64,000 nt of DNA, taken from NCBI GenBank assembly GCA_024692715.1, contig JAILMH010000014.1, positions 1 through 64,000 of the forward strand, in the 5' to 3' direction. The translations under genes and the position numbers were made by a program. This DNA is from Lachnospiraceae bacterium (lineage in GTDB: Bacteria > Bacillota > Clostridia > Lachnospirales > Lachnospiraceae). The notes under the pieces were generated by a model that saw nothing but the letters and a program-made list of their open reading frames with translations, was not told where the DNA came from and did no database searches. Shown one piece after another: positions 33,609-41,330 of the stretch; position 1 is the first letter of the stretch, and every line of letters begins with the position of its first letter.

Positions 33609-35198
33609 TCAACCTGCATACATTAATCCGTCAAAAACATCTTCTTCATTCTGGCCGTCTACAATACGTGGATAGCCCTCTGTAGAAGGATAAACTCTTA
33701 CATACCTTCCATCATCTGTCACAAGATCGACATATGTTCCATTTGTGGCATAAAAGCTGAGCTTTGTACCGGCAGAAACTGTCTCCTCTTCACCCTTTTC
33801 ATCTTCAGCGGAATTTCTGACCTCAGCCTTAAGATTTTTCTTTAAGGTGAGCACGACATCTGAATCTATGAGATCATAATCACTGTCAGCCATCGGTATT
33901 CCAGCATCATTAACATGATATTTTCTTGAGCCCTCATAAGTGCTTAAAATATCATAATGTGTGCAAAGTCTCATATTTGCAGGATCTGACGGATAGTAGT
34001 CAAATGCAAAGTAAAGATCAGTTGCCAGGAGCATCTCCGGATTTCCGTCAAGGCTGAAGATATTGATGTGACGGTAGTCATTGTCTTCACAGGCCTGAAT
34101 ATAAAGATAATCCTTTCCTCCGTTATGAACTAAATAATTATCATTTGAAAAACCGTAGATCTGACACTTAATGCTTTTATCCCCGACAGATATAGTATAC
34201 TCGTTGTCATAATCATCAGAAGTACTTACATCGACTTTAAGCTCTTCATTATTTTCGAGTATGATCGAATCGTTAAACTTCGTAATGTAATTCTCGCTGT
34301 GTTCTTTATACTCATCCTTCACAAGATCCGGATATTCATCAAAGGTAAGTGTCACCTGCTGACATCCTGCCGCATACGGAGCTATCTCATAGTTTGAGAA
34401 ATAGAATGTAAGGCCATTATTTCCAAGAGTGAATGTAAGACCTCTCTGAGGCTCAGCACCCTCCTCCGCATACTCTGACACTTCACCCTCGTATCCCATT
34501 ATCGTCTCTATATCCTCCTTAAGGTTCTCAGGTTCCATAAAGGTTTCCTCAGGATATGCTTTCTTTAATTCCTTATCAAGGATCTCCGGAAGAACACTCT
34601 TATCATTTACTATATCTCCAAGTTTCAGCTCTTCGCCTGTCTTTGAATCATAGGTATATGTCGTGTACCAGGTAGACGGATGGGCTCCTCCCGCATACGA
34701 ATAAACATTTTCAAGGATGCTGACGACCTTTGAATCAGCTCTTACTGCACTTGAAGTGCTCTCATAGAATATATTTGACTTATAATCTTCCTGAGAATCA
34801 TCTTCTCCTGCCATGTTGTCTTCATAGCTTGCAAGATTTTTCTCAACCTCAGCCCCTCTGTCCTTACTGTAAGATTCAAGAGCCTCTGCAAGCTTATCAT
34901 AACCCTCTGTCTTTAGGCTAAACTGAGTATATTTTCCGGATAAAACAGCATTTCCTATTTTTTTATTAACATTTTTTGTCTCTGTTTCAACTTCAAGGTT
35001 GGTTAAATTTCCTTCTGACTGTACTTCATCAGAAGATGCTTCCGAACTTCCTGACTGCTCTGCTGTATCTGAAACTTCATTTCCTGTTGATTCTGCTGTC
35101 GCTTTAGCACCCTCATTTTCTGTTTTAACATCACCACATGCTGAAAAAACAGTTGCTGTTGATAAAGCAATGAGTACTGCTGCAATTCTTTTTTTCAT
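33609..35198 (-). CDS. Surface lipoprotein with DUF3298/RsiV-like domain
   Basis: A 529-residue lipoprotein. The signal peptide (MKKRIAAVLIALSTATVFSAC) has a lipobox with lipidation at Cys21. A low-complexity Ser/Glu linker follows, then a PdaC/RsiV-like (DUF4163-DUF3298) region with YSYAGGAHPSTWYTTYTYD and KTGEELKLGDIV. A C-terminal beta-rich module (GTKLSFYATNGTYVDLVTD) ends the protein. These domains occur in anti-sigma factors and cell-wall proteins, but no sigma factor gene is adjacent. Anchored outside the membrane; function unknown. Confidence 0.8.
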   Translation of the reverse strand: MKKRIAAVLIALSTATVFSACGDVKTENEGAKATAESTGNEVSDTAEQSGSSEASSDEVQSEGNLTNLEVETETKNVNKKIGNAVLSGKYTQFSLKTEGYDKLAEALESYSKDRGAEVEKNLASYEDNMAGEDDSQEDYKSNIFYESTSSAVRADSKVVSILENVYSYAGGAHPSTWYTTYTYDSKTGEELKLGDIVNDKSVLPEILDKELKKAYPEETFMEPENLKEDIETIMGYEGEVSEYAEEGAEPQRGLTFTLGNNGLTFYFSNYEIAPYAAGCQQVTLTFDEYPDLVKDEYKEHSENYITKFNDSIILENNEELKVDVSTSDDYDNEYTISVGDKSIKCQIYGFSNDNYLVHNGGKDYLYIQACEDNDYRHINIFSLDGNPEMLLATDLYFAFDYYPSDPANMRLCTHYDILSTYEGSRKYHVNDAGIPMADSDYDLIDSDVVLTLKKNLKAEVRNSAEDEKGEEETVSAGTKLSFYATNGTYVDLVTDDGRYVRVYPSTEGYPRIVDGQNEEDVFDGLMYAG

Positions 35199-35273
35199 AT
35201 TTTACTCCTTTATTGTTTTTCACATATTAACAAGAAAAACACAAATTTATTCACACTTTCTTTAATATAGCAT

Positions 35274-35303
35274 AAAAAGAGACCGTGGAATGTATCCACG
35301 GCC
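35274..35303 (-). terminator. Intrinsic terminator of the small-protein gene
   Basis: Arms CCGTGGA (35283-35289) and TCCACGG (35295-35301), extended by GAG/CTC pairs, are followed by TCTCTTTTTATG on the minus strand. It lies 15 bases past the stop of the 71-residue protein gene. Confidence 0.8.
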
Positions 35304-35318
35304 TCATTTAAGATAACC

Positions 35319-35534
35319 TTATGCTTTATTTAATTTTTTACGGAACAAGTTTAAGAATCCAACTCCCATGCTTTCTCTCACCCTGTGAGCTTTCTCATCG
35401 AGCTTCCAGTTGTTTTTCATCCACTCGTCCTGCAATACAGGATTATGCATATCTACGCTATTCACTAGTGCTTTTGTTCCGGCCATGCCATACTCAGCAG
35501 CTTCTTCCGGTGAAATCTCACTTGCAAATCTCAT
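35319..35534 (-). CDS. Small protein of unknown function, 71 residues
   Basis: I do not recognise this protein. It is soluble and mixed in charge, beginning MRFASEISPEEAAEYGMAG and ending in a basic RKKLNKA. It is accepted as a gene because all its signals are in place: an AAGGAG ribosome site 10 bases before the ATG, an extended -10 promoter at 35606-35614 and a good terminator 15 bases after the stop. It is alone on its transcript. Confidence 0.6.
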   Translation of the reverse strand: MRFASEISPEEAAEYGMAGTKALVNSVDMHNPVLQDEWMKNNWKLDEKAHRVRESMGVGFLNLFRKKLNKA

Positions 35535-35605
35535 ACAAACACATCTCCTTCCGCCTTATGGAACATCAATAATTGCGCAGCATAGATGTTCTTTTCTTGA
35601 TCAAT

Positions 35606-35614
35606 ATTATACCA
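35606..35614 (-). promoter_or_regulatory. Extended -10 promoter of the small-protein gene
   Basis: TG-G-TATAAT on the minus strand is a perfect extended -10, about 70 bases upstream of the ATG at 35534. No convincing -35 is visible. Confidence 0.6.
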
Positions 35615-35923
35615 TAATAACGATCAGTTATTGCATCCAGAGCACATTTTACATGTTCTTTTACAAGTACATTCCGCAGTTATGCACCGCCTTGTCTGTT
35701 TCAAAGATCACCTTTAATTTCAGGACTTGCCTGCTGTAAAACTTCTCCTTTCCGGACCGGTCTTCCGATCTACCGTATCCTATTATCAGATTTAACAGTA
35801 ACTACGCCTATGAATTCTTATTACTGCATTTGTCGATTCGAGCTGATTGTCACTTTTCTTAAACCTTCTGCGAAAAATTCGCGTTTTTACAATCGCTCTT
35901 TTCAACATTCCGATTTGTATTGT

Positions 35924-35961
35924 TGTATACATTATACACTGTAGCAACTGTTTTGTATACA
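35924..35961 (-). promoter_or_regulatory. Paired TGTATACA palindromes around a -10 element
   Basis: Two identical 8-bp palindromes lie at 35924-35931 and 35954-35961, 30 bases apart, about three helical turns. A perfect TATAAT (minus strand, 35931-35936) touches the first, and the second occupies the -35 position. This arrangement suggests a repressor covering both. The transcript it would control has no clear gene for 370 bases. Confidence 0.4.
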
Positions 35962-35994
35962 CAATTCTGCAATTTTATTTTTTCCTTATAATCA

Positions 35995-36034
35995 TAAAAA
36001 ATCCCGAAGAGTCACATTTTGTGCTCTCCGGGAT
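35995..36034 (-). terminator. Terminator of the peptide importer operon
   Basis: ATCCCG (36001-36006) pairs with CGGGAT (36029-36034), extended by AGAG/CTCT, followed by a T-run on the minus strand. It is closely similar in sequence to the terminator at 41287-41325 on the other side of the operon. Confidence 0.85.
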
Positions 36035-36041
36035 CATTTTT

Positions 36042-36836
36042 TTAATTATTTTTGCTTGGCAAAAAGTGAAGATCAGATGCCAACAGATACTTTGTATATT
36101 CATGTTTTGGATTTTTATAAAGCAAAGACGCCTCTTCTGTCTCACATATCTGCCCGTTTTTCATAACACAGATCCTGTCTGCGATAAAGTTGACCACCGC
36201 AAGATCGTGGCTTATAAAAAGGCAGGTCAATCCCATTTGCTGTTTTAAAGACTTTAAAAGATTCAATATCTGAGCCTGAACACATACATCCAGCGCAGAA
36301 ACAGATTCATCACAGATGAGCAGCTTGGGATCAAGCGCGATCGCCCTGGCAATACCTATGCGCTGGCGCTGTCCGCCGGAAAACTGATGCGGGTAGCGGT
36401 CAAGACAGTCTTCTCTCAGATCCACAAGATCCAGTAATTCTGAGATTCGTTCATCTAGTCTGCTTTTAGAATCGTAAACTTTCCACGCTAAAAGCGGCTC
36501 CGCGATAATATCCCTGATCTTCATCCGAGGATCGAGTGAAGAAGCCGGGTCCTGAAAGACCATCTGCATTTCCCGCCTATAGGGTCTGAGTGCCCTTTCA
36601 GAAAGCTTTGAGATCTCATTGCCTTCAAATGCTATACTGCCTTCATCCGCATCGATCATCCGCATGATTACCCGAGCAAGAGTGCTTTTTCCACATCCCG
36701 ATTCGCCAACGAGCGCCAGAGTTTCACCTCTGTAAATATCAAGACTCACGTCATTTACCGCCAAAAAGCTTTTTTTATCTCTCGTACGAAAACTTTTCTT
36801 TATATGAGAAGCTGATAAAATGACCTTATCCTTCAC
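36042..36836 (-). CDS. dppF: Peptide ABC importer ATPase (DppF/OppF type)
   Basis: A 264-residue ATPase with Walker A GESGCGKST, signature FSGGQRQRIGIARAIA and Walker B LLICDESVSALDV. Members power uptake of di- or oligopeptides, or nickel, as half of a DppD-DppF pair. It starts with GTG directly after the dppD stop codon (TAAGTG), and GGGGAGGAA supplies the ribosome site, so the two are coupled. It lacks the C-terminal oligopeptide extension that its partner has. Last gene of the five-gene importer operon. Confidence 0.9.
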   Translation of the reverse strand: MKDKVILSASHIKKSFRTRDKKSFLAVNDVSLDIYRGETLALVGESGCGKSTLARVIMRMIDADEGSIAFEGNEISKLSERALRPYRREMQMVFQDPASSLDPRMKIRDIIAEPLLAWKVYDSKSRLDERISELLDLVDLREDCLDRYPHQFSGGQRQRIGIARAIALDPKLLICDESVSALDVCVQAQILNLLKSLKQQMGLTCLFISHDLAVVNFIADRICVMKNGQICETEEASLLYKNPKHEYTKYLLASDLHFLPSKNN

Positions 36837-37835
36837 TTATTCCTCCCCGCCGCCGGCCGTATGACAGCGCACATAATGCCCCTCAGATATCTTCTTAAGC
36901 TTTGCCTGCTCATAGAAACATTTTTGAATATCATCAGAACATCTAAGGCAGAATTCACATCCCCTAAACGTACTCTTCCTAATAGGTATCGTTCCGGGAA
37001 TCGTCTCCAGAAACTCAGGGTTCTCATCTATCCTTGGAATAGATGACAGAAGTCCTCTGGTGTATGGATGCATGGGATTTTCAAAAAGTTCCTTTGCAGG
37101 TGCCTGTTCCATTATGGTCCCAAGATACATAACATAAACATAGTCACAGATGGCAGATACAACTCCCATATTATGGGTTATCATAAGGGCGCTCATTTCA
37201 CGTTCTTCGCACATATTCCGGATCAGTTCAAGGATCTGCGCCTGTGTTGTAACATCGAGCGCAGTTGTAGGTTCATCCGCAATAAGAAGCTTAGGAGAGC
37301 CGATCATTGCCATTGCGATCATCACCCTTTGCCGCTGTCCCCCCGAAAGTTCATGGGGAAAGGCTTTATAGCGTACAGCAGGATCAGGGATCCCTACAGC
37401 ATCAAGCATTTCGATAACACGTGCTTTTGCCTTCTCCGGATTTTTTTCCAGCTCGTGTATCTTTAATACTTCTTTTATCTGATCTCCGATTCGCACCATA
37501 GGATTAAGTGAAGTCATAGGCTCCTGAAATATCATAGCTATATCAGTTCCGCAGTGTTTTCTGATTTCCTTTTCATTAAGTGCTGCAAGATCAATCAATT
37601 CTCCGGAGTTCCCATGCCATATCATCTTTCCCTTTGTCAACTGTGCAAAAGGCGGCAGGATATGGTTGATCGATTTTGCAGTCATGCTTTTTCCACAGCC
37701 GGATTCACCCACAAGTCCTACTACCCGTCGGCGCGGGATATCAATATCAATACCCTTGACAACATCTGACGTTTCTTTTCCCTGTTTAATTGATACGGTG
37801 AGATCTCTGATCTCTAACAGTTTGTCTTCATTCAT
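36837..37835 (-). CDS. dppD: Peptide ABC importer ATPase (DppD/OppD type)
   Basis: A 332-residue ATPase with Walker A GESGCGKSM, LSGGQRQRVMIAMAM and Walker B LLIADEPTTALD. It has the C-terminal oligopeptide/dipeptide extension (HPYTRGLLSSIPRI) with a cysteine-rich CEFCLRCSDDIQKC segment, which in this family can bind an Fe-S cluster. The ATG at 37835 is 5 bases after the dppC stop and lacks a strong ribosome site, suggesting coupling; an upstream in-frame ATG would overlap dppC. Partner of DppF. Confidence 0.9.
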   Translation of the reverse strand: MNEDKLLEIRDLTVSIKQGKETSDVVKGIDIDIPRRRVVGLVGESGCGKSMTAKSINHILPPFAQLTKGKMIWHGNSGELIDLAALNEKEIRKHCGTDIAMIFQEPMTSLNPMVRIGDQIKEVLKIHELEKNPEKAKARVIEMLDAVGIPDPAVRYKAFPHELSGGQRQRVMIAMAMIGSPKLLIADEPTTALDVTTQAQILELIRNMCEEREMSALMITHNMGVVSAICDYVYVMYLGTIMEQAPAKELFENPMHPYTRGLLSSIPRIDENPEFLETIPGTIPIRKSTFRGCEFCLRCSDDIQKCFYEQAKLKKISEGHYVRCHTAGGGEE

Positions 37836-37839
37836 AATT

Positions 37840-38661
37840 TTAATAATTTGTCTTTGGATCGAGGATATCCCTAAGAGCATCCCCAAAAAAATTGAAGGTC
37901 AGAACAAGGATCATTATCATTCCAGCAGGCGACAATGCAAGCCATGGCATCTGAAAAAGCAGCCCTTTGGACTGATTTACCATAAGCCCAAGCGACACAT
38001 CTGGAGGCTGGATTCCTATCCCAAGAAAACTCAGCGCACTCTCCGAAAGGATCGAAGAGGGAATGTTGAGCGTAAAAAGAACTATAAGCGTGGGTACAAG
38101 ATTGGGGATAATATGCTTGATGATTATAACGTTTTTCCTTACACCCATCGTACGTGATGCCTGTATATATTCGTTCTCTATTATTGAAAGAGTCACTGAC
38201 CGGACAATTCTTGCTATACTTCCCCATTCCATGATCACAATGGATATCAGTACTGAAGAGAAAGATCCACCAAAAGTATACATTATAGCCATAGCGAGCA
38301 GCATTCCCGGAAAAGCCAGCGTTACATCTGCAAACCACATAATGATAAGATCTGCCGCTTTTCCATAATAAGCTGATATGATCCCAAGAAGCATTCCCAC
38401 AAACACTGCAAGTGCCGTGGGAATTATGGCAATAATAAGCGAAAATCTTGTTCCATAGAGCATGCGCAGAAAGACATCTCTTCCAAGCTCATCTGTTCCA
38501 AGCAGATGTCCCGCTCCCGGCATCTGCAGCCTTGAAAGAAGATCCTGTCTTTCCACATCATAAGGTGTAAGAAATGGCGCAAACACTGCCATTAATGTGA
38601 CTAACAAAATTATCCCCATCGATATGACCACTATTTTATTGTGAAAAAGTGTTTTTGCCAT
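37840..38661 (-). CDS. dppC: Peptide ABC importer permease (DppC/OppC type)
   Basis: A 273-residue inner-membrane permease with about six helices. The N-terminal OppC-type segment precedes LLGTDELGRDVFLRMLYG, a hallmark of the DppC/OppC/NikC group. The EAA-type loop for ATPase contact is around ASRTMGVRKNVIIIKHIIPN. It pairs with DppB to form the channel. It follows dppB by 2 bases. Confidence 0.9.
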   Translation of the reverse strand: MAKTLFHNKIVVISMGIILLVTLMAVFAPFLTPYDVERQDLLSRLQMPGAGHLLGTDELGRDVFLRMLYGTRFSLIIAIIPTALAVFVGMLLGIISAYYGKAADLIIMWFADVTLAFPGMLLAMAIMYTFGGSFSSVLISIVIMEWGSIARIVRSVTLSIIENEYIQASRTMGVRKNVIIIKHIIPNLVPTLIVLFTLNIPSSILSESALSFLGIGIQPPDVSLGLMVNQSKGLLFQMPWLALSPAGMIMILVLTFNFFGDALRDILDPKTNY

Positions 38662-38663
38662 AT

Positions 38664-39578
38664 TTACACTCTAAGCCTCGGATCTATACATACATTTATA
38701 ATGTCTGCGACGATATTTCCAACTGAAATGACCAGGGCTGAAAAAAGGACCGTTCCCTGAAGAAGCGGCATGTCTCTGGTCTGCACAGCTGTCAGAGCCA
38801 GCTTTCCAAGCCCTGAGATACCGAAGATACTCTCTGTGATAACTGCACCTGAAAGCATTCCCGAAAGCTGCATAGCAAGCATTGTAATGACCGGAACCAT
38901 CGCATTTTTTAGGCCATGTGTCAGTAAAGCCTTTCTCGCACTTATACCCTTTGCTCTGGCGGTATCAAGATATGGCTGGCCAAATTGCTCCATAAGACTT
39001 GATCTCGTGAGCCTTGCCACACTTCCTGCGCTGTTCCAGCCCAGTGAGATCGCCGGCAATATGAGAGACACGAAACTTCCGTCATAGGACAGCGGCAATA
39101 GTGAAAATTTGAAATAGAAAAGATACTGCAGAAAAAGTGCCACCATAAAGACAGGCACCGAAACCCCCAGAAGGGACAAGCCTCTGAAAAGATAATCCGG
39201 CAGCCTGTCATGATGCATGGCAGATATCACACCTGTAACAATTCCAAAAATCCACGCAAAAGAAGCCGCAAGAACAGTCAGTTTGATGGTATTCGGGAAA
39301 ACATCAAGAACCAGTGTGAGGACCGGTCTCTTCATAAAATAGCTCTCTCCAAGATCTCCTCTTATCGCTCCCGACAGATATAAGAAAAACTGCTCCGGCA
39401 TCGATTTATCAAGATTCATCGATGCCGTCAGTCTTTCTATGGTTTCTTTATTAACATGATCATTAAGGAGAACTGCAACCGGATTTCCGGGTATGATCCT
39501 CAAAACTATAAAGATAAGGACCATGACTCCCAGAAGAACCAGTACAACTCCGAGGAATCGTCTGATGTAACCCCTCAT
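38664..39578 (-). CDS. dppB: Peptide ABC importer permease (DppB/OppB type)
   Basis: A 304-residue permease with about six helices. RIIPGNPVAVLLNDHV near the N-terminus and the EAA-like loop TARAKGISARKALLTHGLKN are typical of DppB/OppB/NikB. Its ATG follows the dppA stop directly (TAAATG), so the two are translationally coupled. Forms the transmembrane path with DppC. Confidence 0.9.
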   Translation of the reverse strand: MRGYIRRFLGVVLVLLGVMVLIFIVLRIIPGNPVAVLLNDHVNKETIERLTASMNLDKSMPEQFFLYLSGAIRGDLGESYFMKRPVLTLVLDVFPNTIKLTVLAASFAWIFGIVTGVISAMHHDRLPDYLFRGLSLLGVSVPVFMVALFLQYLFYFKFSLLPLSYDGSFVSLILPAISLGWNSAGSVARLTRSSLMEQFGQPYLDTARAKGISARKALLTHGLKNAMVPVITMLAMQLSGMLSGAVITESIFGISGLGKLALTAVQTRDMPLLQGTVLFSALVISVGNIVADIINVCIDPRLRV

Positions 39579-41180
39579 TTACTTCAATGTCACTCCTTTG
39601 AAATATATATCACTCCAGCCTGCCCACTGGGGCACGAAGGATTCTACACGGTCACTTTTAACAAACAGATGCTTTAATGAATACATCGGAACCCATACAG
39701 CATCTTCCTCTACAAGCTTCTTTTCTATTGCTGCATATTCTGCCGCTCTTTCGTCCGGATCTACAATACCTCTTGCAGCTGCGACACGTGCTATGGTTTC
39801 CTCATCCTGATAATTATCTGATCTGATCAATGTATTGTCCTGATTTCCAAAGAAAGTATAGATAACATTGTCAGGATCATTGTAATCAAGAGTCCACATT
39901 GCCATGAACGAAGGCATTTTTCCGCTGTTTCTAAGCTCCAGCCAGCTTGCGTGATCGTAGTTTTTGATGTTTGCATTGATTCCCACATCTTTAAGATTCT
40001 GGGCAATTATCTGTACAACATTTTTAACAGCATCGGTTGAATCTGAGTCAAGTGAGATTTCAAGATCAAAGCCATCTGCATAACCGGCTTCCGCTAAAAG
40101 TGCCTTTGCAGCATCAGGATCATACTTAAGCCATCCCTGATTGGCATCACTGTAATAAAGACATCCTGAAGGAAGTGCACCATCTTCAAGTTTGCCATCT
40201 CCATTGTAAATAGAATCCAGTATTGACTGGCGATCGACAGCCATCTGAATTGCTTTCCTTACCTTAACATCTCCCAGCGGTTCAATTCCCTCATTGAACA
40301 TAAGATAACTAAGGCCAAGACGATTGATCGCTACGATATCATCTGAATATTTTGTCTTATATGTAGACTCGGCAATGGCAGAATCAACCATCAGCAGGTC
40401 TATGATATCAAGATCACCTTTCTGGAAAGCCATATCCATAGTTGATCCATCCATTAAACTGATCTTAACATTTTTTACAGAAGGCTCTTCGCCCCAGTAA
40501 CGTGTATTGTAAGTAAAACTCAGACTTGAACCTCTCTCCCATGAAGTTACGACATACGGGCCGGTTCCAAGTGTCTTTTCAGGATCTACGCCAAAATCGT
40601 CACCGGCTTCTGTCACAATAGATTTCGAAAGAATACTTGTGGAAGGAGTTGCAAGCTGTGCAAGAAATGCAGAAAAAGGCTCTGAAAGAGCAATTGTCAA
40701 ATGAGTATCATCGATAACCTTGATTCCGCTCAGCTCATCTGCCGTGCCATCCAGAAGTGCCTGGGCGCCTTCAATAGACATGGCATAGTCAGTCTGCTCA
40801 CTTTCCGGAAGAGTAAGTATACGCTCAAATGTGAACTTTACATCCTCAGCGGTAAGCGGTGTCCCATCCGAAAATACTACGCCGTCGCGCAAAGTGATGT
40901 CATATGTGAGACCGTCATCAGAAATAGCATAATCCTCTGCAAGACTGTTCTTAATACTTGTAGTTCCATCATCATTTACAACTACTTCAAAAAGAGTATC
41001 AAAAACATTCATCGGAACAAGATAGTCGTTAGTCGTTTTATGAACGTCCATGCTGACAATATCTGCTTTCATAGCGAGATTAAGGCTGTCATTTTTCTTC
41101 TTTGCTCCACCGCAGGAAGTTACCGTTAAAACCGCCATAGTTAAAGCTACCGCAGTCAGTACCCTTTTTAATTTTTTCAC
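39579..41180 (-). CDS. dppA: Peptide-binding lipoprotein of the ABC importer (SBP family 5)
   Basis: A 533-residue extracellular solute-binding protein. The signal peptide ends in a lipobox (TVTSC) with lipidation at Cys23. Family-5 features include YDITLRDGVVFSDGTPLTAEDVKFTFER and GTGPYVVTSWERG. It binds peptides or nickel complexes outside the membrane and passes them to DppBC. It starts with GTG after an AGGGGGA ribosome site, and an extended -10 promoter lies 43 bases upstream. First gene of the operon. Confidence 0.9.
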   Translation of the reverse strand: MKKLKRVLTAVALTMAVLTVTSCGGAKKKNDSLNLAMKADIVSMDVHKTTNDYLVPMNVFDTLFEVVVNDDGTTSIKNSLAEDYAISDDGLTYDITLRDGVVFSDGTPLTAEDVKFTFERILTLPESEQTDYAMSIEGAQALLDGTADELSGIKVIDDTHLTIALSEPFSAFLAQLATPSTSILSKSIVTEAGDDFGVDPEKTLGTGPYVVTSWERGSSLSFTYNTRYWGEEPSVKNVKISLMDGSTMDMAFQKGDLDIIDLLMVDSAIAESTYKTKYSDDIVAINRLGLSYLMFNEGIEPLGDVKVRKAIQMAVDRQSILDSIYNGDGKLEDGALPSGCLYYSDANQGWLKYDPDAAKALLAEAGYADGFDLEISLDSDSTDAVKNVVQIIAQNLKDVGINANIKNYDHASWLELRNSGKMPSFMAMWTLDYNDPDNVIYTFFGNQDNTLIRSDNYQDEETIARVAAARGIVDPDERAAEYAAIEKKLVEEDAVWVPMYSLKHLFVKSDRVESFVPQWAGWSDIYFKGVTLK

Positions 41181-41222
41181 TTTTGTCCCCCTTATAAAGA
41201 CCGTACCAAAATATTATTATCA

Positions 41223-41231
41223 ATTATATCA
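41223..41231 (-). promoter_or_regulatory. Extended -10 promoter of the peptide importer operon
   Basis: TG-A-TATAAT on the minus strand forms an extended -10, 43 bases upstream of the dppA GTG. The -35 region is poor. Confidence 0.6.
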
Positions 41232-41286
41232 TATCGGCTAGTTGCTTTTTGACTTTAGTTTAGTGCATGACTCTTTACCAGAAGCC

Positions 41287-41325
41287 AAAAAAATCCCGAG
41301 GAGTCACTGTTTTGCCCCTCGGGAT
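41287..41325 (-). terminator. Terminator of the hydrogenase/phosphatase operon
   Basis: ATCCCGAGG (41293-41301) pairs with CCTCGGGAT (41317-41325), followed by a T-run on the minus strand. It lies 6 bases past the tyrosine phosphatase gene. Confidence 0.9.
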
Positions 41326-41330
41326 CATTT

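Larger units (their letters stand above)
35535..36041. other. 507-base gene-free gap with promoter and operator-like sites
   Basis: No convincing gene is seen on either strand. The gap holds the promoter of the small-protein gene (35606-35614), an 11-base run identical to the 3' end of common Illumina adapters (TCTTCCGATCT, 35761-35771), a short hairpin GCGAA-TTCGC followed by T's on the plus strand (35869-35890), two TGTATACA palindromes (35924-35961) and the terminator of the peptide importer operon (35995-36034). A 38-codon basic ORF starts at 35908 on the minus strand without a ribosome site and is not called. Confidence 0.7.

Noticed and set aside
35410-35739. Plus-strand frames across the small-protein gene and the gap
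   Set aside because: They have no ribosome sites, their composition is not protein-like, and promoter and terminator signals point to the minus strand.
35771-35908. A 38-codon basic minus-strand ORF starting at 35908 after a TATAAT
   Set aside because: No ribosome site, very short leader and no recognisable peptide type; it is kept only as a remark in the gap entry.
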